64,000 nt of DNA. Source: Skermania piniformis (GTDB lineage Bacteria; Actinomycetota; Actinomycetes; Mycobacteriales; Mycobacteriaceae). The position numbers and the translations under genes are program-made. The notes under the pieces are model-generated. The model did not search any database. It was not told the DNA's origin and worked only from the letters and a program-made list of their open reading frames with translations. The stretch lies in assembly GCF_019285775.1 (NCBI RefSeq), contig NZ_CP079105.1, positions 186,001 through 250,000 of the forward strand. The letters run 5' to 3'. Shown piece after piece: positions 29,484 through 39,535 of this stretch. Each line of letters opens with the position of its first letter. The stretch's first letter is position 1.

Positions 29484-29855
29484 ATGTTGGTGCGCCGAGT
29501 CGGCGATGTTCCTCGCAACGAGCGCGGCAACGGACAGATTTCGCATCTGTTGCTCGGCTTGCCCTCGGACGACACGCCGATGTCGATCACGGTTGTCACC
29601 GCCGCTCCCGGCAGCCGACAATCCGACCACGTCCATCCGGTCAGCACACAGATTTACGTGATCATCGCCGGCAAGGGGCAGATGACCGTCGGTGATGAAA
29701 CGATGGAAGTAGCCACTGGTGAAATGGTTTACGTGCCACCCGGTGCCAGCCACGCGATCTTCAACGGCGGCGAGATGACGCTCAGCTACGTCTCGGTGAC
29801 GGTGCCGCCGTTTCCGGTGCGTGTCGAGGGCGACCATTACCGCTCCGCAACCTGA
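29484..29855 (+). CDS. Cupin domain-containing protein
   Basis: A 123-residue single-domain cupin. Motif 1 reads SRQSDHVHPVSTQIYVIIAG, with His and Gln/Tyr near the metal-ligand positions. Motif 2 reads GEMVYVPPGASHAIFNGG. GGAAAGGG stands about eight bases before the ATG. Such small cupins bind a metal and may act as isomerases, dioxygenases or sugar epimerase-like proteins; nothing here narrows that. It follows accD4 after 195 bases and is probably transcribed separately. Confidence 0.8.
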   Translation: MLVRRVGDVPRNERGNGQISHLLLGLPSDDTPMSITVVTAAPGSRQSDHVHPVSTQIYVIIAGKGQMTVGDETMEVATGEMVYVPPGASHAIFNGGEMTLSYVSVTVPPFPVRVEGDHYRSAT

Positions 29856-30054
29856 CCGGCCGCATTGGCGTCGATGAAGTACCTGCCGTAGGCGAGCCGA
29901 GTACTGCTGCAGGAGAACGTTCGCAAGTGAGGCCCAGTCGTGCAGCGCTCCCTGCACCACATGCATCGCGTCGGCGTCACCGAATCGATGCACTCTGCGA
30001 GCTGCGTCCAACGGCGCGTTGCCAGCGATAGTTCCGCGATGCACGTAGCGCCCG

Positions 30055-30551
30055 CTGTGCTGCCCGGCGTGTCGATCCCCAGCGCATTCCGTATGTCGCC
30101 GCGATGAGCCCAATACTCGAGCGTGCGGCCTATCGCGAGTTATGTTGCGCTGCAATCAAATCCCGACCGTACTCGTCGAACACCTGAGCAGTCCGCCAAT
30201 GTCGAGACGCATTCGCTCGACGCTGTCCGCGACCAATCCAGCAACCGTGGCCTAGGCATCGTGCCGCCGCGATCGCAGCCGCTGCGCGTGAACGCGTCGG
30301 CGTCGGGCGGCTGGCGCGATCCGCTCAAAGGAGCGTTGACCTCCGCGCACGGTGTGAGCAGCGACTTCGTCGATGTCCGCAAGGTGGGCTATTTGATCGC
30401 GGACGGTCCAGCCGCAGCATCGCGGCGGCAGGTCGAGGTCGGCATCGGCCACACTGCTGAGCGTTGCCAGCAGTGCTACTACTTCGGCACGGTACAGCTC
30501 GACGTAGTCGCCGTGCCGTTTGCGGATGTCAGCGGCCCAGGACTGCGCCAC
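30055..30551 (-). pseudogene. Decayed maleylpyruvate isomerase-fold (MDMPI/TIGR03084-type) gene
   Basis: The GTG start at 30551 overlaps the SDR gene by 23 bases. It opens a frame that encodes the family's N-terminal LPPRCCGWTVRDQIAHLADI motif, but this frame ends at 30252. Family-like sequence continues in another frame (DADAFTRSGCDRGGTMP, then LLDWSRTASSECVSTLAD) up to a TAA at 30140-30142. It resumes after that stop in the same frame with GRTLEYWAHRGDIRNALGI, the expected WAH region. At least one frameshift and one nonsense codon are therefore needed to explain it. Weak similarity may continue to about 29860. Intact relatives are mycothiol-dependent or DinB-like proteins of about 260 residues, often paired with an SDR gene as here. 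Confidence 0.6.
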
Positions 30552-31242
30552 CGTTGACCCCCAGGATCTGGCCAGTCACGAAACCGGCCGCCGGCGAGGC
30601 GAGGTAGGTGACCATCCCGACGATGTCGTCGACTTGGCCGACGCGCCCGAGTAGCGACTCGCCAGCCCGCCGGGCCAGATCGGCTTCTGTGAGTTCGATA
30701 CCGAAAAACTCTGTGCCGGAGACAAATCCCGGAACCACGATGTTCGAGGTACCGCCGATTGCCGCCATCCGCGGTACTACCCCATGGTTCCATCCGTGCA
30801 GGGCCGCCTTGACCGCGCCGTACGAGTCGTTACCACGCCACGCGGCAATCGAACCGATCGTGATAAGCCGGGCGCCCGGCGCGAAGTGTGGGAATGCCGC
30901 CTCGGTGAGCAGCACCACGGTCAGCACGTTGGTCTCGAAGTCGTCGGTCCACCGCTGGCGGATGGTTCCCAGGTCGCGGCCTTTGCGGCGCGATCTGCCA
31001 CCGGCACAGTTGACGAGCACCTCGATTTTGTCGAAGGACTCCGCGGCGGCCGCGACGTCCTCGGCGTTCGAAAGGTCGCAAGCTACGTGACGTCCGCCGG
31101 TGGAACTGGCAACCTCGGCGAGTTTGTCGGCGCGCCTGCCGAGGATCAGAACGCTGTCGCCGGCAGCAGCAAACGCTTCGGCAATGGCGCGTCCCATTCC
31201 GGAACCCCCGCCGCTGACAACGACGCTTCTGGAGTTCGTCAC
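30529..31242 (-). CDS. SDR family oxidoreductase
   Basis: A 237-residue short-chain dehydrogenase/reductase. The Rossmann motif SGGGSGMGRAIAEAFAAAG is near the N terminus and the NAG-type motif reads VLVNCAGG. The catalytic region is SIAAWRGNDSYGAVKAALHG (Ser, Tyr, Lys), and the C terminus has the common GFVTGQILGVNGGAVLG ending. It probably uses NAD(P)H; the substrate is unknown. GTG at 31242 follows AGG. The frame is open for another 83 codons upstream, but that extension has no family similarity. It overlaps the decayed MDMPI-type gene by 23 bases, so the pair was probably an operon whose second gene is now broken. Confidence 0.87.
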   Translation of the reverse strand: MTNSRSVVVSGGGSGMGRAIAEAFAAAGDSVLILGRRADKLAEVASSTGGRHVACDLSNAEDVAAAAESFDKIEVLVNCAGGRSRRKGRDLGTIRQRWTDDFETNVLTVVLLTEAAFPHFAPGARLITIGSIAAWRGNDSYGAVKAALHGWNHGVVPRMAAIGGTSNIVVPGFVSGTEFFGIELTEADLARRAGESLLGRVGQVDDIVGMVTYLASPAAGFVTGQILGVNGGAVLGR

Positions 31243-31512
31243 GAAACCTGTTCTCCATTCTCTTGCGCGCCGATCCATACTCGGCCGCAGGGTCGCCATG
31301 ACCTGGGCGAGGGTGCCGGTCCGCACCGAGGACGTGGCCTCCGCCGACATCTGCGGACTCTTGCGTGCCCACGCGGGCAGGATCGCCGAGGCGAACCGCC
31401 GCCGCTGCCCTACCGGGTCTTGATCAGGCTCGACGCCGACCGACGCATCGTCATCCGGATTCCACTCCGGGCCGACGTCTACCGACCGCACTGAGCGCCG
31501 AGATCGTCACGC

Positions 31513-34500
31513 TCAGGACGCGCGGATCTGCCCGGGCGTCCAGAACCCGCTGCGGGTCGTCTCATCGGTCTCGATCTGTGCCGGTTTCGCCGACGGGTAG
31601 TAGCGGTTGTAGCGCTCCAGCGAGCCCCAGTCGCGGGCCCAGTTGTCCTTCAAATAGGTCGGGACGGTACTGGACGAGGCGATCATCTCGGTGAACCCGA
31701 GTGGTCCGCCGAACTCGGCCGCCTGCCAGGTATCGGTGGAGCTGATCGCCAGCGGGCGGTCGGGCAGGATTCGGTAGTCCGGCATCTCGGCGACGCCGTA
31801 GCGATGATCGAACGGTCGCTGGCAGGGGAACTGCAGCCCGACCGCCCAGTCCAGCAGGACCGGCTGGGTGCTGCCGATGAAGCTGTTCAGCGAACTCAGC
31901 TTGGGCAGCCGGGGCGGGGTGAAGGCCAGCCACTGGTCACCGGTCAGGTTCGGGTCGTTGGCGACGATCCGAATCACGTCGGCATCCGCTGCCAGCTCGT
32001 CCAACGGCACCCGCAGGTTGCGCCACGACGGCGCCGGACCGATATCGCGTGGCAGGTAGTTGCCCTCGACCTGGATGCTCCCGTCGGGCATCTTCTTGCC
32101 GTAGTCGACGGTCAGCGATTGGCCGTAGGTGGAGGTGCCGGTGTCGTCGACCGACCAGATCCGGCCGGCGGCCGAGATCACCACCAACGGTGCATCGGCG
32201 GAGCGCGGGGGTAGCTGGTACCAGCTCGAGGTGAGCTGCGCCGGCTCCTGCAGGCTCGGCTGGTAGCTGCCGAGCACCGGGGTGGTTTTCGGATCGAGCC
32301 CGAACGGCAGCTTCGCGGTGCTGCCGTTCACCGTGCGTTCGCCGGTCCCGCCGCCGGTCCCGGCACTCTCCCCACCGGCGACGTTCGGGCCGACCCCTTG
32401 CTGCACGGTATTGCCCATGCCCGGCTTGACCGACACCTTGTCCGCAGAGAGATCGTCCGGGATCCCGTCGGGCGAGAAGCCGACCGGCGCGCCCCCACCG
32501 AGCGGGTCGTTCGGATTCTGCGGCGGATTGGCCGGATCGATGATCGGGGTGAGGCGACCGTTGTTCGGGTCGGTCTCCACCAGCACATCGTCGGCCAGCC
32601 CGCAGGTCTTGCCGCTGAGCGCCTCGATGTTCGACCGGGCCAGCGAATACGCCGGATACTGCGCAACCGCGCCCTTGAGCAGGGAGAGTACCTCGAACGC
32701 GACCATCAACGCGGCAGCGACGGTCAGCGGTGCCCCGGCGAGCGAACCGATCCGCCGGCCGCGGCGGGAGTGGGCGGCCGGCGGTGTGGCGTAGTCCGCG
32801 CGCAGGTACTGCCAGCCCAGAACCAGCGCGGCCAGCCCGAACAACACCAGCAGCACCGTGTTGGATGCGTAGCCACCCAGGGTGACCTGCTTGTCGAACC
32901 ACGGCACGCCGTAGCTGGACACGTACCAGTAGCCGTTGATTCCGGAGAATGCCAACGCCAGCACGAAGAGCAGCCCGACCAGGAAGAACGTGCGGTTGCG
33001 GCGCGACCGTAACGCGTTGGCCGACACCACGACCGCGGTGAGTGCGGCGATCGAGCCGGCGATGCCGGCGAACGCGCCGAAGTGGTGGGTCCACTTGGTG
33101 GGGTTGAACATCAGGAAGAACAGCCCGCCGAACACCACCGCCAGCAATCGCCAGCTCGGCCCGTTCGCCACCCCGGGCACCCGGCGACGCAGCAGCACCA
33201 GCAACGTGGTGAGCAGGCACAACACCATCGTCAGGAACGCGAACCGGCGCGACACCGAACCGTCCACCGTCTCGACGAACAGGTAGTAGTACCGCAGGAA
33301 GTCCTCGTACCAGGCCAGGTTCGGGCCCTCCAGCCGGCGCACCCGGTTCGCTTCCTGGATTCCGGCGAACGTCTGGTCGCCGTACACCACGACCAGCACC
33401 AGCAAGCCCGCGGCGGCGATCGGTGCGAGCAGCGGCAGTGTGCCGACCTCCCGGTGTCGGCGCACGATGATCCGGGTGATCGGGCGGGCGCCGGCGAGCA
33501 ACGCCGCTACGCACATCAGCCCGGTCGGCGCTGCGGCCAGGGTGAACGCGCCGATCAACGCGGCGACCGCGGCGGGGAGCAGGCGGCCGGTGGCGATCGC
33601 CCGCTCCACCGAGCACCAGGTGAGCAGCGCGCCGAGGGCGACGATCGGTTCCGACCGCAACCCGTTGTCGAACGGGAGCCAGAACGCCAGAAACACCAGA
33701 CCGCCGGTCCACAGTGCGATCCGGCTGCTGCGCACCGCATGACCCAGCCGGGGCACCACTTCTCGACTGATCACCATCCAGCACAGAATTCCGCAGATCA
33801 GCGCCGGCAGCCGGATCCACGGGCTGGCGTCGGATACCCGGCTGAACAGCTCGAACACGTTGTAGTACCAGCCGAACGGCGCCTCGGGCACGCCGAACCA
33901 GCGGAAGTAGTTCGCCATATAACCGGCGTGCCCGGCGACCCGGGCCATCGTGAGCAGATAGCCGTCGTCGGAGGTGTTCGCCCCGACGAAGTGCCAGAGC
34001 ACCAAGGTGCCGATCACCACCGCGTCCACCCAGGTCGGACGGAACCAGCTGGCCGGGAAGAACCGCCGGTGGCCGCGGCCGTCGCTGGTGTCGAGCCGGG
34101 CGAGGGCGGCAAGCGCGAGCAGCGTGGTCGCCACCGCGCCGATCATCGCGAGCAGTTTCACCAGCGACGGATGCGAGGAATAGCGGGAGTCGACGACCAT
34201 CGAGAAGGACAAGCCGGGTGCCGGGGCGCCCTGCAGGTCGGAATAGACCCCGACCACCTGGGGCCGTAGGTCGCCGTCCAGCCGACCTTGCACCGGCTCG
34301 CCGGTCGCGGTTCGCAGTCCCTCGAATGTGGCGGTGGTCGCGTCGATGGTCGAATCGACGGTGAGTGCCGAGCAACGGGACAGGTCGGTTCGCGCCGCGC
34401 TGGCCACCACCACGTTGCGGTCGATCACATCGACGGTATCCGCCACCCGGATGAACATCGCCTCCACCGTTGCGCCGGTGCCCTGGGCGGGCGCGGTGGC

Positions 34501-34812
34501 CAGTGCGATGCCGCCGCGGGCCGGCAGCCGGTTGAGCTCGGCGCACGGAATCGAGATCTGCAGCCGCTCCGGCACCTGCGAGATCAGTGGGGCGTCGATG
34601 TCGTCGAGCGAGCCGCCCTGCGGCCAGTTCACCGTGGCGGTGGTCTGGACCACCGGCAGGAACGGAGTCGCGAGGGCGAACAGGACCCCGAGCGTGCCGC
34701 AGACCAGAGCGATCAGCCGAGCTGTCCGCAGCGCGCGACGTGGGTCGCTCGGTGCGGGCGGACTGGCTACCGGCTCGGGCGCGGCGGGGGGAGCGACGAC
34801 GACCTCAGACAC
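31513..34812 (-). CDS. emb: Arabinosyltransferase, Emb family (EmbC-like)
   Basis: A 1099-residue GT-C arabinosyltransferase that uses decaprenyl-phosphoryl-arabinose. About 13 hydrophobic helices are followed by a large C-terminal carbohydrate-binding domain. The conserved extracytoplasmic loop reads [17 protein letters not shown] and continues [19 protein letters not shown], where the Met aligns with EmbB Met306 of M. tuberculosis. The segments YYYLFVETVDGSVSRRFAFL and [17 protein letters not shown] are closer to EmbC than to EmbB by remembered sequence. The C terminus ends with RSGFWTPGQIR, typical of the family. The GTG start lacks a clear ribosome site and lies 52 bases after the upstream emb gene, so the two are probably co-transcribed. 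Confidence 0.93.
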   Translation of the reverse strand: MSEVVVAPPAAPEPVASPPAPSDPRRALRTARLIALVCGTLGVLFALATPFLPVVQTTATVNWPQGGSLDDIDAPLISQVPERLQISIPCAELNRLPARGGIALATAPAQGTGATVEAMFIRVADTVDVIDRNVVVASAARTDLSRCSALTVDSTIDATTATFEGLRTATGEPVQGRLDGDLRPQVVGVYSDLQGAPAPGLSFSMVVDSRYSSHPSLVKLLAMIGAVATTLLALAALARLDTSDGRGHRRFFPASWFRPTWVDAVVIGTLVLWHFVGANTSDDGYLLTMARVAGHAGYMANYFRWFGVPEAPFGWYYNVFELFSRVSDASPWIRLPALICGILCWMVISREVVPRLGHAVRSSRIALWTGGLVFLAFWLPFDNGLRSEPIVALGALLTWCSVERAIATGRLLPAAVAALIGAFTLAAAPTGLMCVAALLAGARPITRIIVRRHREVGTLPLLAPIAAAGLLVLVVVYGDQTFAGIQEANRVRRLEGPNLAWYEDFLRYYYLFVETVDGSVSRRFAFLTMVLCLLTTLLVLLRRRVPGVANGPSWRLLAVVFGGLFFLMFNPTKWTHHFGAFAGIAGSIAALTAVVVSANALRSRRNRTFFLVGLLFVLALAFSGINGYWYVSSYGVPWFDKQVTLGGYASNTVLLVLFGLAALVLGWQYLRADYATPPAAHSRRGRRIGSLAGAPLTVAAALMVAFEVLSLLKGAVAQYPAYSLARSNIEALSGKTCGLADDVLVETDPNNGRLTPIIDPANPPQNPNDPLGGGAPVGFSPDGIPDDLSADKVSVKPGMGNTVQQGVGPNVAGGESAGTGGGTGERTVNGSTAKLPFGLDPKTTPVLGSYQPSLQEPAQLTSSWYQLPPRSADAPLVVISAAGRIWSVDDTGTSTYGQSLTVDYGKKMPDGSIQVEGNYLPRDIGPAPSWRNLRVPLDELAADADVIRIVANDPNLTGDQWLAFTPPRLPKLSSLNSFIGSTQPVLLDWAVGLQFPCQRPFDHRYGVAEMPDYRILPDRPLAISSTDTWQAAEFGGPLGFTEMIASSSTVPTYLKDNWARDWGSLERYNRYYPSAKPAQIETDETTRSGFWTPGQIRAS

Positions 34813-34864
34813 GGTTGACGATGGTAGTCGCTGCCGAACTCCGGGCCCGGTGCGAGCGCGAGGA

Positions 34865-37800
34865 TCAGTCGGAAGTTCGGATCGGTCCCGGTTGCCACAG
34901 TCCGGATCGGCCGACCACCTGCACGGACAGCTCCGCCGGCACGGCCGCCGGGTCCCGGGGAGTCAGCCGGATCAGTTGGCCCCAGTCGCGTCGCCAGTCG
35001 TGATCGAGGTAGGCGGGCACGGTCGTCTGCTGGAGCAGCAGCGGGACCCAGCCGAGCGGCCCGCCGCCGATCGCGTCCTGCCACTTGTTGGCGGCGTCGG
35101 CGCCGCCGAGGTCGGGCATGATGCGGTATCGGGGCACCTCGGCGACCCCGTCCCGATGATCGAACGGCCGTTGACAGGTGAACGCCAGGCCTACGTGCCA
35201 ATCGAGCAGCGTCGGATCGGTCCGGCCGACCGTCTGTTGCACGGTGGCCAGCTCCGGTACCCGGGGCGGGGTGATCGCCACCCACTGCCGCGGGGTGATG
35301 TCGTTGTCGGTGACCACCACCCGAACCGCATCGGCCTCGGCCGGGATCTGGTCCAGCGGGACCCGCAGATTTCGCCAGGACGGGGCCGGCCCGATGTCGT
35401 AGGGCAGCATCGAACCGAGCGGGGTGACCGATTCACCGCCGTCGCGGTGGCCGTACTCCAGGACGACGTCCTGGCCGTAGGACGTCACACCGTCCGCATC
35501 GACCGACCGGACCCGCCCGGCGACGGCGATGGTGAGCAGCGGTCCACGCCGGGGCAGCTGGTACCAGCCGGTGGTCAGCGTGGCCTGCGCCTGCTCGCCC
35601 TCCTGATAGCTGCCGAGTACCGGAGTGCGCGCGGGGTCGAGCCCGAACGGCAGCTCGGCGGTGCTGCCGTTGATCCCTGGGGTGTCGGTGTCCCCGCCGC
35701 CGGTCCCGGCGGCGGTGATCGACGTGGTCCGCTGGTCCCCGGACAGCGAGTTGGCCCCACCCGCCGCGGCGTTCTCCGCGTCGGCGGTCAGGTCGCTCGC
35801 CACCCCGCTCGGGGTGAATCCGACATTGCGCCCGCCGGTCAGGCTGTCGCGCTGGGTACCGGTCAACGGAGTCAGCAGCGCCGCGTTCGGGTCTCGCTCG
35901 ACGAGCACCTGATCGGCCAGCCCGCACGGGCGCCCGGCCAGCGCGGCCAGGTTGCCCGAAGCGACCGAATAGGCGGGCCATTGGCCGATCGCGGCTTTGG
36001 CGAAGGAGGCCACCTCGAACAGCACGACCAGCGCGGCGGCGACGGTGAGCGGCGCGGCGGTCAGCCGACGGGTCCAGTTGCTCGATCCGGCACCGTTGCT
36101 CGATCCGGCACCGTTGTTTGATCGGGCACTGCCCGGTTGGGTCCGCAGATGCAGCCAGGCGGCCCAGCCCAGCGCGACCACGGTGCAACCGAGCAGCACG
36201 GTCGAGGCATCGATGCCGGCGACCGACGGTGGCTTGTCGAACCAGGGGATGCCGTAGCTGGAGACGTACCACCAGCCGTTCGAGCTGGTAAAGCACATGG
36301 CCAGGAGGAACAGGACGGCGGCGAGCAGCAGTGCCCGGTTGCGCGCCGAGCGGATCAACGTCGGTCCGAGCGCTACCGCGGCCAGCGCGCCGAGCGCCCC
36401 GGCCAGACCGGCGAACACGCCGAAGTGGTGGGTCCATTTGGTCGGGGTGAACATCAGCAGGGCCACCGAAGCGAACCCGACACCGAGCAGCCGGACCGCC
36501 GGTCCGCGCGCGGTGCCCGGAATGCGTCCGCCGTTGCGCAGCACTTGGAGCAAGCCGAGCGCCAGGCAGAACAGGAGGACGAAGACGCCGAACCGACGGG
36601 CGAGTGAGCCGTCCGGGGAGATGGTGAGCAGCGCGTCCCAGCGCACCCGCTCGTCGTACCACTCGACGTTGGGTCCGACCAGGGTGCGAACCCGGGTCGC
36701 TTCCCGCACGGTCGCCAGCGTCTGGTCGGCGAAGATTGCGGTCAGCACGACCGTTCCGGCGGCCAGGCCGGGTGCGATCATCGCCGCGACGTCCAGTCGA
36801 CGAGCGCCGGCCGCGGTCCGGGCGGCGATGGTCCGGACGACCGAGCGGGCGCCTGCGGCCAGCGCGGCCAGACAGATCAGTCCGGTCGGCCCGGCGGCCA
36901 GGGAGAACGCCGCGATCAGGACCGCGATCGCGGCCGGGAGCAGTCGTCCGGTGGCGATCGCCCGCTCCATCGAACACCAGGTCAGCAGGGCGCCGAGGGC
37001 GATCACCGGCTCCGGCCGCAGCCCGTTGTCGTAGGGCAGCCAGAACGCCAAGAACACCAGCCCGGCGGTCCACGCGGCGATCCGGTCGTGCCGCAGCCGG
37101 GCGCCCAGCCGGGGCAGCACCTCGCGGCTGATCACGAACCAGCAGGCGATCCCGCAGGCCAGGGCCGGCAGCCGGATCCACGGACTGGCATCGGAGATTT
37201 GCGTCATCGCCGCGAACAGGTAGTCGTACCAACCGAACGGCGCTTCGGGTACGCCGAACCAGCGGTAGTAGTTCGCCAGGTAACCCGAATGGTCGGCAAC
37301 CCGGGCCATGGTCAGGATGTAGCCGTCGTCGGAGGTGTTGGCGCCGATGATGTGCCACAGCGCGAGGGTGCCGACGACCACGACATCGCGGCCGGTGATC
37401 CGGGCCCAGCGCGCCGGCAGCACGCGCCGGGCTCGGCGACCGTCCGTGGTGTCGAGCCGGTGCAGCGCAATCAGCGCGATCGCGGTGGCCAGCAGCGCGC
37501 CGAGCATCGTGATCAGCTTCAGCAGGCTCGGCGACGAGCTGAATCGAGAGTCGAGTTCGGCGCGTGCGGTCATTCCGGCGGGGATCGTCGGCAGATCGGT
37601 GAACAGGCCGACCAGTTGTGGTCGCAGGTCACGGGTCACCTCGATCGAGCTGGTCGTGCCGCCGACCGCCACCGAGGTGCGCTCGGCGTTCGACGAGATG
37701 GTGATCGCGCTGCATGCCGTACTCACCGGGAATGTGGCCAGTGGATTGTCCTGCTGCACCACGGTGACGGTGTCGTCCTGCCGCCGCACGACCAGACCCT

Positions 37801-38128
37801 TCGTGGCGGCGGCCGCTCCGGCGGCTTTCGGTATGGTCGACAGCAGCACGCCGTCCCGACCGAGTTCGGCTACTGCGCTACAGGGGATCGTCGCCGCGAA
37901 GCTCAGGGGTGCGTAGCTCACCAGGGGTGCGGTGACGCTGGTGGCGCCGGGCTGGGGCCAGTCGATGCTGGTTGCTTCCTGGCGCACGGGCAGGAGCGGG
38001 GTGAGTCCCGCCAACAGAAATCCGAGCAATCCGGCGATCAGCGCAACAATGCGGGCGACGTGCGGTTGGATCGATGGCGCGGCAGGCACAGCGTTTGATC
38101 CAAGCACAGCGGTAATCGGCCGGGGCAC
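34865..38128 (-). CDS. emb: Arabinosyltransferase, Emb family (EmbB-like)
   Basis: A 1087-residue Emb arabinosyltransferase, upstream partner of the other emb gene. It has the GT-C loop [19 protein letters not shown] followed by [20 protein letters not shown]; the Met306-equivalent position is Leu. [18 protein letters not shown] and [13 protein letters not shown] recall EmbB. The C-terminal binding domain ends with [16 protein letters not shown] stands eight bases before the GTG start. A loop between late transmembrane helices carries an 18-bp in-frame tandem repeat (36078-36131, Asn/Gly/Ser-rich). Only two emb genes occur here. Which M. tuberculosis paralogue it equals needs a tree. Confidence 0.93.
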   Translation of the reverse strand: MPRPITAVLGSNAVPAAPSIQPHVARIVALIAGLLGFLLAGLTPLLPVRQEATSIDWPQPGATSVTAPLVSYAPLSFAATIPCSAVAELGRDGVLLSTIPKAAGAAAATKGLVVRRQDDTVTVVQQDNPLATFPVSTACSAITISSNAERTSVAVGGTTSSIEVTRDLRPQLVGLFTDLPTIPAGMTARAELDSRFSSSPSLLKLITMLGALLATAIALIALHRLDTTDGRRARRVLPARWARITGRDVVVVGTLALWHIIGANTSDDGYILTMARVADHSGYLANYYRWFGVPEAPFGWYDYLFAAMTQISDASPWIRLPALACGIACWFVISREVLPRLGARLRHDRIAAWTAGLVFLAFWLPYDNGLRPEPVIALGALLTWCSMERAIATGRLLPAAIAVLIAAFSLAAGPTGLICLAALAAGARSVVRTIAARTAAGARRLDVAAMIAPGLAAGTVVLTAIFADQTLATVREATRVRTLVGPNVEWYDERVRWDALLTISPDGSLARRFGVFVLLFCLALGLLQVLRNGGRIPGTARGPAVRLLGVGFASVALLMFTPTKWTHHFGVFAGLAGALGALAAVALGPTLIRSARNRALLLAAVLFLLAMCFTSSNGWWYVSSYGIPWFDKPPSVAGIDASTVLLGCTVVALGWAAWLHLRTQPGSARSNNGAGSSNGAGSSNWTRRLTAAPLTVAAALVVLFEVASFAKAAIGQWPAYSVASGNLAALAGRPCGLADQVLVERDPNAALLTPLTGTQRDSLTGGRNVGFTPSGVASDLTADAENAAAGGANSLSGDQRTTSITAAGTGGGDTDTPGINGSTAELPFGLDPARTPVLGSYQEGEQAQATLTTGWYQLPRRGPLLTIAVAGRVRSVDADGVTSYGQDVVLEYGHRDGGESVTPLGSMLPYDIGPAPSWRNLRVPLDQIPAEADAVRVVVTDNDITPRQWVAITPPRVPELATVQQTVGRTDPTLLDWHVGLAFTCQRPFDHRDGVAEVPRYRIMPDLGGADAANKWQDAIGGGPLGWVPLLLQQTTVPAYLDHDWRRDWGQLIRLTPRDPAAVPAELSVQVVGRSGLWQPGPIRTSD
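36078..36131. repeat. 18-bp in-frame tandem repeat inside emb
   Basis: Two identical 18-bp units (36078-36095, 36096-36113) and a third with four changes (36114-36131). They encode an Asn-Gly-Ala-Gly-Ser-type linker in the EmbB-like protein. Because the unit is a multiple of three, copy-number change would keep the frame. Confidence 0.85.
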
Positions 38129-38218
38129 GGCGTGTTCCTCGCGGCAGAGCGTGGCGGATCGAACGTTGGGGGACGAGTTGGCTTGCCGGAACTTGCGCTA
38201 CTCGGAAGGTGGGGACTG

Positions 38219-39478
38219 GTGCGGACTCTCGCCCATTGGTCTCTGACGCACGGCCTGATTCGGTCGACGGTGCTGTTGCGCCGTCGGATCGGTGACCCGA
38301 TGGCCGAACTGATGACCGGTCGGCCGACGGGTCGGGCGGAACCGGTCGAACGGATCCGGGCGCAGGGTCGGCTGATCCGGATGCTCGGACTCTGGGTTAC
38401 CGCCGACTATGCCCACTGTCGGGAGATCCTGCGCGACGACCGATTCGGTGTGGTCGATCCGTTCGCGCCGGAGCTGTCCGGTGCGCTGCTCGGCGCGTTG
38501 CTGCGCAGCACCAACCCGGGGGTACCGCACCCCTTCGAGCCGCCGTCGTTGCTGGTCGTCGATGGTCGCGAGCACGCCCGCCTGCGCCCGCTGGTCGCGC
38601 AAGGGTTCACCGCGCGGCGGATCGAGCGGCTACGCGACCGGGTTGCCGAGTTGACCGAGCAGGCGTTGGACGAACTGGCCGAACGCGCGGCCGGGGCAGT
38701 GGTCGATCTGGTCACCGGACTGGCCGAGCGGGTGCCGGTCGCGGTGGTCGCCGAGATCTTCGGGCTGCCCGAAGCGACCCGGCCGGGACTGCGAGATTTC
38801 GGCAATCGTGCCTCGTCGCTGATCGATCTCGGTATCCCGTATCGGCGGTACGCCGACGCGATCGGGTCGCTGCGTGAGTTCGAGGTATTCGTTCAGGCCT
38901 GCGTTACCGACCGGAACTACACCGCGGACGGGTTGCTCGCCCAACTGCTCGACGCGGGGTTGTCCGGGCGGGAGCTGACCACGACGATGGGCCTGACGCT
39001 CGGCGCCGGGTTCGAGACCACGGTCAACCTGCTCGGCAACGCGGCTGTCGCGCTGGGGGATCGGCCCGACCAGCTGGCGGCGGTGCAGAACTGGGGAACC
39101 GCGATCGAGGAGGTCCTGCGCTGGGACAGCCCGGTGCAGCTGACCATCCGGGCGGCCCGGGAAGACGTGTCGATGGGCGATGTCACGATCCCGGCCGGCG
39201 ACGTGGTGGTGCAGCTGCTCGGCGGAGCCAACCGTGATCCGGCGGTGTTCGAGCGGCCCGCCGAACTGGACGTTCGCCGGGCCAACGCTCGCGAACATCT
39301 CGCGTTCGGCCGCGGTCCGCATGCCTGTCTCGGGGCCAGCCTGGCCCGGCTGCAAGGCGAGATCGTGCTGCCGGCGTTGTTCGAACGGTTTCCGGATCTC
39401 CGGATCGCCGAACCGCCGCGGCGTCGTGACATCGCGGTGCTGCGTGGTTTCGCCCAGATCCCGGTGCGGCTGCGCTGA
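38219..39478 (+). CDS. Cytochrome P450
   Basis: A P450 of about 419 residues with all landmarks: the I-helix [15 protein letters not shown], the K-helix ExxR in [11 protein letters not shown], and the haem loop [20 protein letters not shown] with Cys370. GTG at 38219 follows GGTGGGGAC and gives the usual N-terminal length. An in-frame ATG at 38300 would truncate the family N terminus. It lies on the opposite strand between the two emb genes and aftA, splitting a cluster that is continuous in mycobacteria. No ferredoxin or reductase gene is adjacent. The substrate is unknown; lipid or polyketide hydroxylation is only a guess. Confidence 0.9.
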   Translation: MRTLAHWSLTHGLIRSTVLLRRRIGDPMAELMTGRPTGRAEPVERIRAQGRLIRMLGLWVTADYAHCREILRDDRFGVVDPFAPELSGALLGALLRSTNPGVPHPFEPPSLLVVDGREHARLRPLVAQGFTARRIERLRDRVAELTEQALDELAERAAGAVVDLVTGLAERVPVAVVAEIFGLPEATRPGLRDFGNRASSLIDLGIPYRRYADAIGSLREFEVFVQACVTDRNYTADGLLAQLLDAGLSGRELTTTMGLTLGAGFETTVNLLGNAAVALGDRPDQLAAVQNWGTAIEEVLRWDSPVQLTIRAAREDVSMGDVTIPAGDVVVQLLGGANRDPAVFERPAELDVRRANAREHLAFGRGPHACLGASLARLQGEIVLPALFERFPDLRIAEPPRRRDIAVLRGFAQIPVRLR

Positions 39479-39489
39479 GTGCCTGAGTG

Positions 39490-39534
39490 TTTGTCGCTCG
39501 GCTCGGGGTGCATTTGTCGCTCGGCTCGGGTGCG
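39490..39534. repeat. Tandem 22/23-bp duplication between P450 and aftA
   Basis: The 23-bp unit at 39490-39512 is repeated at 39513-39534 with one deleted base and one change at the end. It fills nearly all of the gap between the convergent P450 and aftA genes and abuts the aftA stop codon. Confidence 0.8.
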
Positions 39535-39535
39535 T

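Noticed and set aside
29428-29484. GGGGTGAG and CTGAGA elements before the cupin gene, reminiscent of a TPP riboswitch
   Set aside because: The conserved second half of the TPP aptamer is absent, and the gene is not a thiamine gene.
29397-30155. Minus-strand frame of 252 codons opposite the cupin gene
   Set aside because: It overlaps the cupin gene, lacks family motifs over most of its length, and its only plausible part is probably decay of the MDMPI-type gene.
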